Source: Candidatus Staskawiczbacteria bacterium RIFCSPHIGHO2_01_FULL_39_25 (lineage in GTDB: Bacteria; Patescibacteriota; Minisyncoccia; Minisyncoccales; Staskawiczbacteraceae). From it: a DNA stretch of 41,204 nt. The DNA is taken from the NCBI GenBank assembly GCA_001820095.1, contig MHOO01000009.1, forward strand, positions 1 to 41,204, given 5' to 3'. Of the stretch, positions 37,099 through 41,204 are shown piece by piece. The notes beneath the pieces are model-generated. The model did not search any database and had not been told where the DNA came from. It saw only the letters and a list, made by a program, of their open reading frames with translations. The position numbers and the translations under genes are program-made. Position 1 is the first letter of the stretch. Every line of letters begins with the position of its first letter.

Positions 37099-39315
37099 AT
37101 GGAGGAAATTTTTAATCATAAAGAAATTGAAAAAAAGATCAAGTTGATGTGGGAAAAAAGCAATATTTTTTCTCCAAAAATAGAAAAAACCAAAAAGCCA
37201 TTTTCTATTTTTCTAGTGCCACCTAACGCCAGTGGTCCTATGCATATCGGAAACGCTTTGATGGTTGCAATGCAAGATATTCTGGCCAGATACCACCGAT
37301 CCAATGGAGAGCCAACCCTTTGGATTCCATCCACTGATCACGGAGGATACGAAACACAGGTAAGCTTTGAACGGGAACTTGAAAAAAACGGCAAAGATAA
37401 AGCAGATTATACCAATAAGGAACTTTTTTTGAAAATTAAAAAATTCGTTGAGGATAATAACGATATTATAAAAAACCAGTTAACAACACTGGGCGCAAGT
37501 GTGGACTGGAGCCGCTTCCGCTTTACCATGGACAACCAATCCCTGTTATCGGTTGACCAGACATTTAAAAAAATGATCCGGAATAATTTACTCTACCGGC
37601 GGCAATATATGGTGAATTATTGCCCTTCTTGCGCAACTTTTTTGGCAGAGATTGAATTGAAGGAAGCTGAAAAAAAGACACCGCTTTATTATATAAAATT
37701 CGATCGAAAGGACGGCACCGGGCACGTCACTTTAAAAATTACCCGCCCGGAATTCCTTTTTTCCGTCAGCCATGTACTAGTGCACCCCAACGACCAAAAA
37801 CACTCTCAATATATCGGAAAAACGCTTATCAATCCGGTAACCGGACAGTCAGTAGAAGTCATTGTGAGTAAAAGAAAATGGAATCCGGAAAAAGCAGAAG
37901 AATTCTTATCTCCCTTTTGCCCGTCTTTTAAAAGCTACGATTATCAATATACCCTCCGAAATTCACTGCCAAGTCGTAATCTGCTGGACTGGCAAGGAAA
38001 TATGATTGAAAGATATCCCGGATTAAAACCATCGGAAGCAAGAATTCAGGAAATCTCTTTATTAGAAAAAAACGGCAGCATTGAAAGTATTAACGAATCC
38101 TATACTGAGCCCGTTCTACTTTGTAAAAAAGGCCACACAACCGAAAACCTTATCGTATTCACCTGGTTTTTAAGTATTGACGACCCAAAAAATCCTCTGA
38201 GAAAACCTGCTATGCAGGCAGTAGAAAAAGAAGACTTCATAGTTTTCCCCCACTGGAAAAAGAAAGGGCTTATTGAATGGATGGGAAAAATGAGTGATTG
38301 GCCGATTGCTCGCCAGAATGTATGGGGAATTAGAATCCCCATTTTTTACGATGTTTCAGAACCAAAACATTTTATGGTTTGGTTTGTCGATAAGCGAGGA
38401 AAGCGACAATACGGCAACCTAAAAGATTTCTTGGAGCAGGGAATTACACTTGACGAAATCCACGAGGGTCTTGAGCGCATTTATGCTGGCGAAAAAGCAA
38501 TGTGGGCTTTGGAACAAGAGCCAGGCAAACCTTATTTGCCCGAAACTGACACGTTTGACACCTGGTTTTCTTCCGGACAGTGGGCAACCATCGTTTTTGG
38601 TGAACAAAATAGTGCCGACTTTTCCTATTTCTACCCCAGTGATTCGATTGTTATCGGACATGACTTGTTGCGATTGTCAGTTTCACGGAAAATACTACTA
38701 AGTTTTTACGCAACAAAAAAACTGCCGTTCAGGTTTGTGTATTTGCATCCGCTATTAAAAGGCCAAGACGGACAAAAAATGAGCAAGAGTATTGGAAACA
38801 CCGTATCGCTGGAACATTATCTTGAAAAATTCGGAGCCGATGCAACAAGAATGGCGCTTGTGTCTTATATTGCATCCCAAGAAGATTTTTATTTTTCAGA
38901 ACAAACATTGGAAACTTTTCAAGATTTTTCCCGCCGGCTTTGGAAACTAGGCAATGTTGTAGGTTCAATGAGTAAATATAAACTTAACGAAGATGCAAAT
39001 CTAATCTTGTCTCCTGAAGATGAACGGTTATTGCTAGAAATGGAAAAACTTGCCAAAACGATAGGTTCATATATTAAAAAATATATGTTTTCATCTGCAC
39101 AGGAAAAAGTTTGCAGCTTTCTTGCAGAGTTGGAAAAATATATGGAGTCAATGCAATCTGAAGGTGATATTGAAACTTCTATAACATTACTATATAAGAT
39201 GTATGAAAAATATTTAATCATATTGCATCCTTTTATGCCCTTCATGACAGAGGAATTATATGGAAATTTATATAAAAAATCTCCGCTAGCAGCTCTATGC
39301 GCTGGCCCCAATTAA
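37099..39315 (+). CDS. Divergent valyl-tRNA-synthetase-like paralogue
   Basis: This 738-residue class I synthetase is clearly related to ValRS (compare valS at 23720). The catalytic motifs are kept: HIGN (49-52) and KMSKS (560-564), plus DHGGYETQV and FDTWFSSGQW. Two functional regions differ. In the amino-acid pocket, the FFWVARM strand is replaced by HDLLRLSVSRK, so the conserved Trp becomes Ser527. In the editing domain TRPE is kept (near 215), but TPWHDAIDFG is replaced by CPSFKSYDYQY (near 274-284), losing the His-Asp pair. The C-terminus stops about 15 residues earlier than in valS (KKSPLAALCAGPN). It may charge another amino acid, be an editing-deficient or resistant isozyme, or act outside translation. 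A -10-like TATAAT lies at 37076. Confidence 0.85.
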   Translation: MEEIFNHKEIEKKIKLMWEKSNIFSPKIEKTKKPFSIFLVPPNASGPMHIGNALMVAMQDILARYHRSNGEPTLWIPSTDHGGYETQVSFERELEKNGKDKADYTNKELFLKIKKFVEDNNDIIKNQLTTLGASVDWSRFRFTMDNQSLLSVDQTFKKMIRNNLLYRRQYMVNYCPSCATFLAEIELKEAEKKTPLYYIKFDRKDGTGHVTLKITRPEFLFSVSHVLVHPNDQKHSQYIGKTLINPVTGQSVEVIVSKRKWNPEKAEEFLSPFCPSFKSYDYQYTLRNSLPSRNLLDWQGNMIERYPGLKPSEARIQEISLLEKNGSIESINESYTEPVLLCKKGHTTENLIVFTWFLSIDDPKNPLRKPAMQAVEKEDFIVFPHWKKKGLIEWMGKMSDWPIARQNVWGIRIPIFYDVSEPKHFMVWFVDKRGKRQYGNLKDFLEQGITLDEIHEGLERIYAGEKAMWALEQEPGKPYLPETDTFDTWFSSGQWATIVFGEQNSADFSYFYPSDSIVIGHDLLRLSVSRKILLSFYATKKLPFRFVYLHPLLKGQDGQKMSKSIGNTVSLEHYLEKFGADATRMALVSYIASQEDFYFSEQTLETFQDFSRRLWKLGNVVGSMSKYKLNEDANLILSPEDERLLLEMEKLAKTIGSYIKKYMFSSAQEKVCSFLAELEKYMESMQSEGDIETSITLLYKMYEKYLIILHPFMPFMTEELYGNLYKKSPLAALCAGPN

Positions 39316-39330
39316 AAAATATAATTAAAC

Positions 39331-39360
39331 GGGCCGGACTACTATTGCAGTCCGGCCCTT
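39331..39360. terminator. Convergent terminator
   Basis: GGGCCGGACT (39331-39340) pairs with AGTCCGGCCC (39349-39358). It lies between the convergent ValRS-like gene and the orphan gene at 39382. Confidence 0.75.
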
Positions 39361-39381
39361 ATTGACCGTGGGGGTGTTTTC

Positions 39382-39990
39382 CTACACCACCTCAAACACC
39401 AGCTCAAATTCCCCGTTTTCGGTAATGGTGAGATGCCGCTCCGCTTTCTTGGGACTCTGCGATTCTCCTGCGAGAATCGGCTGTCCGTTTGGATCAAGGA
39501 GCCAATCGGGCTGATCACTATTGATGCTCAATGCCCGCATCTGGTCGGGATCCCGGCCTTCCTTGAGATACTGATTGTTGTACCCCATCGTCCGGTAGCT
39601 CGCCATGGCGCAAACTTGGCCGAGCACTTCCGTCATTTCCTTGAAAGGGCGTGGGTTATCCCATTCAATATCTCGATCGGGGCAAAGCATGAAGCGGAGC
39701 GTGACCTTGTCGTCCTTCTCTTCACATGAAGCGGAAAAGACGACGAAGTTGTGTTCGCAAAAGAGCTTGTCAAACATTTCCTTCAGCCCACAGTTACATG
39801 TGGATTGAAGGAAGATTTCTCCTTTCGGCTGAGCAGCGCGCTGCGCACTATTCATGCCGCTGCCCTCCTTTCGGATGTCGCCGTATTCCCGGAAATAGTT
39901 CTTCAGGAAGTTGAGGGCATGTTTGCGCCATACCCAAACCGGAATACGGAAGATGAACACGACAGACAGAACGTTCGCGATACTGACCAT
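39382..39990 (-). CDS. Orphan hypothetical protein with N-terminal membrane segment
   Basis: This 202-residue protein is not recognised. The start at 39990 (MVSIANVLSVVFIF) is chosen because AAGGAG lies six to seven bases upstream; an upstream GTG at 40020 would fall within a leader hairpin. Residues 2-20 are hydrophobic with aromatic residues (a membrane anchor or weak signal). A basic region (RKHALNFLKNYFREYG) and a mixed domain with Cys-x-Cys (STCNCGLKEMF) and strands follow. GC content is higher than in the core genes, as for the left-edge gene. It is divergent from the NYN-domain gene, shares a palindromic -35 region with it, and has a hairpin in its leader. Function unknown. Confidence 0.7.
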   Translation of the reverse strand: MVSIANVLSVVFIFRIPVWVWRKHALNFLKNYFREYGDIRKEGSGMNSAQRAAQPKGEIFLQSTCNCGLKEMFDKLFCEHNFVVFSASCEEKDDKVTLRFMLCPDRDIEWDNPRPFKEMTEVLGQVCAMASYRTMGYNNQYLKEGRDPDQMRALSINSDQPDWLLDPNGQPILAGESQSPKKAERHLTITENGEFELVFEVV

Positions 39991-40013
39991 TCTAAACTCC
40001 TTAAACAAGGGAT

Positions 40014-40065
40014 ATTTCACACGATCCTACCAATAAATAGGCTTACAGGCAAAATCGTGTGAAAT
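40014..40065 (-). promoter_or_regulatory. 12-bp inverted repeat in the leader of the orphan gene
   Basis: ATTTCACACGAT (40014-40025) pairs with ATCGTGTGAAAT (40054-40065), with an inner CCTA/TAGG pairing. It lies between the minus-strand promoter and the start codon at 39990, as the 15-bp hairpin does in the left-edge orphan gene. Confidence 0.6.
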
Positions 40066-40099
40066 GTTATTAAAAGAGCTATTCTTATCCTATTTTTTA

Positions 40100-40158
40100 A
40101 TTATACACCTATTAATTTTTATTGTCAATACTTGACAAATATTTAATATTTCTATAAT
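40100..40158. promoter_or_regulatory. Divergent promoters with a shared palindromic -35 region
   Basis: Minus strand: TTGACA (40123-40128), spacer 17, TATAAT (40100-40105), a perfect consensus. Plus strand: TTGACA (40132-40137) with TAATAT (40155-40160; spacer 17) or TATAAT (40153-40158; spacer 15). The two -35 boxes form TGTCAA-TAC-TTGACA, so a dimeric regulator or competing polymerases could co-control both genes. Confidence 0.7.
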
Positions 40159-40203
40159 ATTAATACAGTTCATTTTACTGGGCACCTAACACATGAGGGA
40201 AAA

Positions 40204-41025
40204 ATGCAGCTATCCATCATTGGTGACTACGAAAACTTGCGGTGGGCAATACAGGACAAAGAGGCGCGGGAAAAAAACCCTATTTCAATGGAAACTGTTA
40301 CCGGTGAAATCATTGAAAAAGGACTGGCCCTTGGAGAAATCCATGATTTTCGCTTTTTTATTCCAGCCTACTTTAATGGCACTTCTTGGCGCCTGATAAA
40401 CGCTTTGATGTGTAAATTTGGGGTGAAGGTTGAAGTTTGCCCGGTCTTAACGGAACAAGCTGGCAACCTGGGAGGAATGAAAGACGCAGTAGACTTTGCC
40501 GTTTTGGAATGGATCAAAGACCATTTACACAAGAACGTCGCCCCGAAGCAAATCATCTTTGTCAGCGGGGATGGCCATTGGATCATGTCAGGTAATGCCG
40601 CCAAAATGAAGGATAAAAAAGTGCAGTTTTGGTCTTTGGATTCTTCAAATGTACATGGGACCATCTTGCGCCAAGAAGAGTTCCGGGAGGTCAAAATCAA
40701 GGCTTCATCCACGCTTTTGGCCGGAGACAACCCGTTCTTCCAAACCTTAAATAAGCTGATCGACGGCAAAGAAATTAATGGACAAGATAGTGCCAATCTG
40801 AAAATGATGGCAAGAATCGCCCAATCCGATCTGAATGGAAGTTCAGAAACGGATGACGTATCCTCCCTAATAAGCACGAACTTGGGCATCAGCCCAAAAG
40901 AAGCCCTTGCTTTACTGGAGGCGTTGATGGCTCTGGATATTGCCAGGATCCATCCGGCGATAAAAAGGGTTATCAATATCGATAAATCCCATCACCTTTT
41001 TGAATGGCTGCAGGTCTACAAATAG
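40204..41025 (+). CDS. NYN-domain (PIN-like) nuclease
   Basis: The N-terminal 150 of 273 residues match the NYN/LabA (DUF88) fold, a PIN-like RNA nuclease family. IIGDYENLRW places Asp8, KDAVDFAVLEW gives Asp94 and Asp97, and FVSGDGHW gives Asp123; these acidic residues would bind the catalytic metal. The C-terminal 100 residues are helical and may form a winged-helix or other nucleic-acid-binding part (GISPKEALALLEALMALDIA). GAGGG lies close upstream of the ATG. It is divergent from the orphan membrane protein and close to the contig-end repeats. It may be an RNA-processing enzyme, a toxin or a defence effector; no direct evidence decides. Confidence 0.85.
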   Translation: MQLSIIGDYENLRWAIQDKEAREKNPISMETVTGEIIEKGLALGEIHDFRFFIPAYFNGTSWRLINALMCKFGVKVEVCPVLTEQAGNLGGMKDAVDFAVLEWIKDHLHKNVAPKQIIFVSGDGHWIMSGNAAKMKDKKVQFWSLDSSNVHGTILRQEEFREVKIKASSTLLAGDNPFFQTLNKLIDGKEINGQDSANLKMMARIAQSDLNGSSETDDVSSLISTNLGISPKEALALLEALMALDIARIHPAIKRVINIDKSHHLFEWLQVYK

Positions 41026-41068
41026 CTAGCAATAACAATTGAGAAAAATCATAATCCATAGTTTTTCC

Positions 41069-41100
41069 AAAGATTCAGAATGTTCTGGATCTTTTTTTTT
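41069..41100 (+). terminator. Terminator of the NYN-domain gene
   Basis: AAAGATTCAGAA pairs with TTCTGGATCTTT (one T-G pair) around TG, followed by a run of T to 41100. Confidence 0.8.
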
Positions 41101-41134
41101 GCAAACACGACGTGGGCTGTAATACGGAAATGAT

Positions 41135-41155
41135 AATGTCACACTTGAGGGAAAT
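41135..41155 (-). repeat. Transposon-end-like repeats, right edge
   Basis: Read on the minus strand, ATGACATTTCTATTTCCC is followed by GTGTGACATTATCATTTCCG. These are the same units as at 34-94 in opposite orientation. The last 15 bases of the window (GTTAATAGTATTAAC) are also palindromic. Confidence 0.5.
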
Positions 41156-41204
41156 AGAAATGTCATAGTAAGTCTGTGTGGTACGGTAAGTTAATAGTAT
41201 TAAC

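Noticed and set aside
39280-39315. A frameshift cutting off the second ValRS-like protein
   Set aside because: The C-terminus is only about 15 residues shorter than that of valS, all catalytic motifs are in one frame, and a terminator follows directly, so truncation is minor.
39991-40020. Extension of the right orphan gene to 40020
   Set aside because: It would start with GTG inside a hairpin and lack a ribosome binding site, while ATG at 39990 has AAGGAG at correct spacing.
40193-40396. A 67-residue frame overlapping the start of the NYN-domain gene
   Set aside because: It is out of frame with the well-supported NYN domain and has no homology-like features.
1-41204. The whole window as one 41-kb transposon bounded by inverted repeats
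   Set aside because: The interior is mostly universal housekeeping genes, no transposase or integrase is present, and contig breaks at repeat copies explain the ends better.

Overview
The window looks like a contig from a low-GC, small-genome bacterium of the Candidate Phyla Radiation (Patescibacteria, most likely Parcubacteria-like). I infer this from the gene families and genome style, not from a marker search. The signs are a tandem set of TrbC/VirB2-like pilins, short aminoacyl-tRNA synthetases, an archaeal-type UMP kinase, many membrane-anchored proteins of unknown role, in-frame repeat DNA inside housekeeping genes, an intein in gyrA, and standard stop codons including TGA.

Layout. 1-1390: repeats resembling transposon ends, two small RNA genes (one a tRNA-like RNA with an encoded CCA) and a relatively GC-rich orphan gene with a consensus promoter. 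1391-10166 (minus): an anchored DUF11-like protein, recO, a small unknown gene, ileS, a histidine phosphatase, argS and a UMP kinase. 10208-12560: a small membrane protein, a beta-carbonic-anhydrase-like protein, a 312-base branched palindrome, an anchored protein and three tRNAs (Ser-TGA, Ser-GCT, Arg-GCG). 12558-20478 (plus): a DUF4382 protein, a long hairpin, nrdA, nrdB (radical-site Tyr replaced by Phe), a coiled-coil protein and recG. 20515-22390 (minus): a small protein, a membrane glycosyltransferase and tRNA-Glu. 22454-27198 (plus): tsaD, valS, a PrsW-like protein and hsp20. 27258-30525 (minus): tRNA-Leu, seven tandem pilin-like genes and a methyltransferase. 30688-35622 (minus): gyrA with a 467-residue intein, a membrane protein and an MBL-fold hydrolase. 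35898-39315 (plus): an S1-domain protein and a second, divergent ValRS-like synthetase. 39382-41204: a divergent pair (orphan membrane protein and NYN-domain nuclease), then repeats resembling those at the left end.

The core genes mostly serve translation (four synthetases, tRNAs, TsaD, S1 protein), DNA topology and repair (GyrA, RecG, RecO) and dNTP supply (NrdAB). The best candidates for undescribed biology are the branched palindrome at 11029-11340 with complementary hairpin loops, the two left-end small RNAs that could pair over 13 bases, the ValRS paralogue with an altered amino-acid pocket and editing site, and a recurring promoter geometry that predicts leaderless mRNAs. All structures and homologies here were read by eye; nothing was folded or searched.
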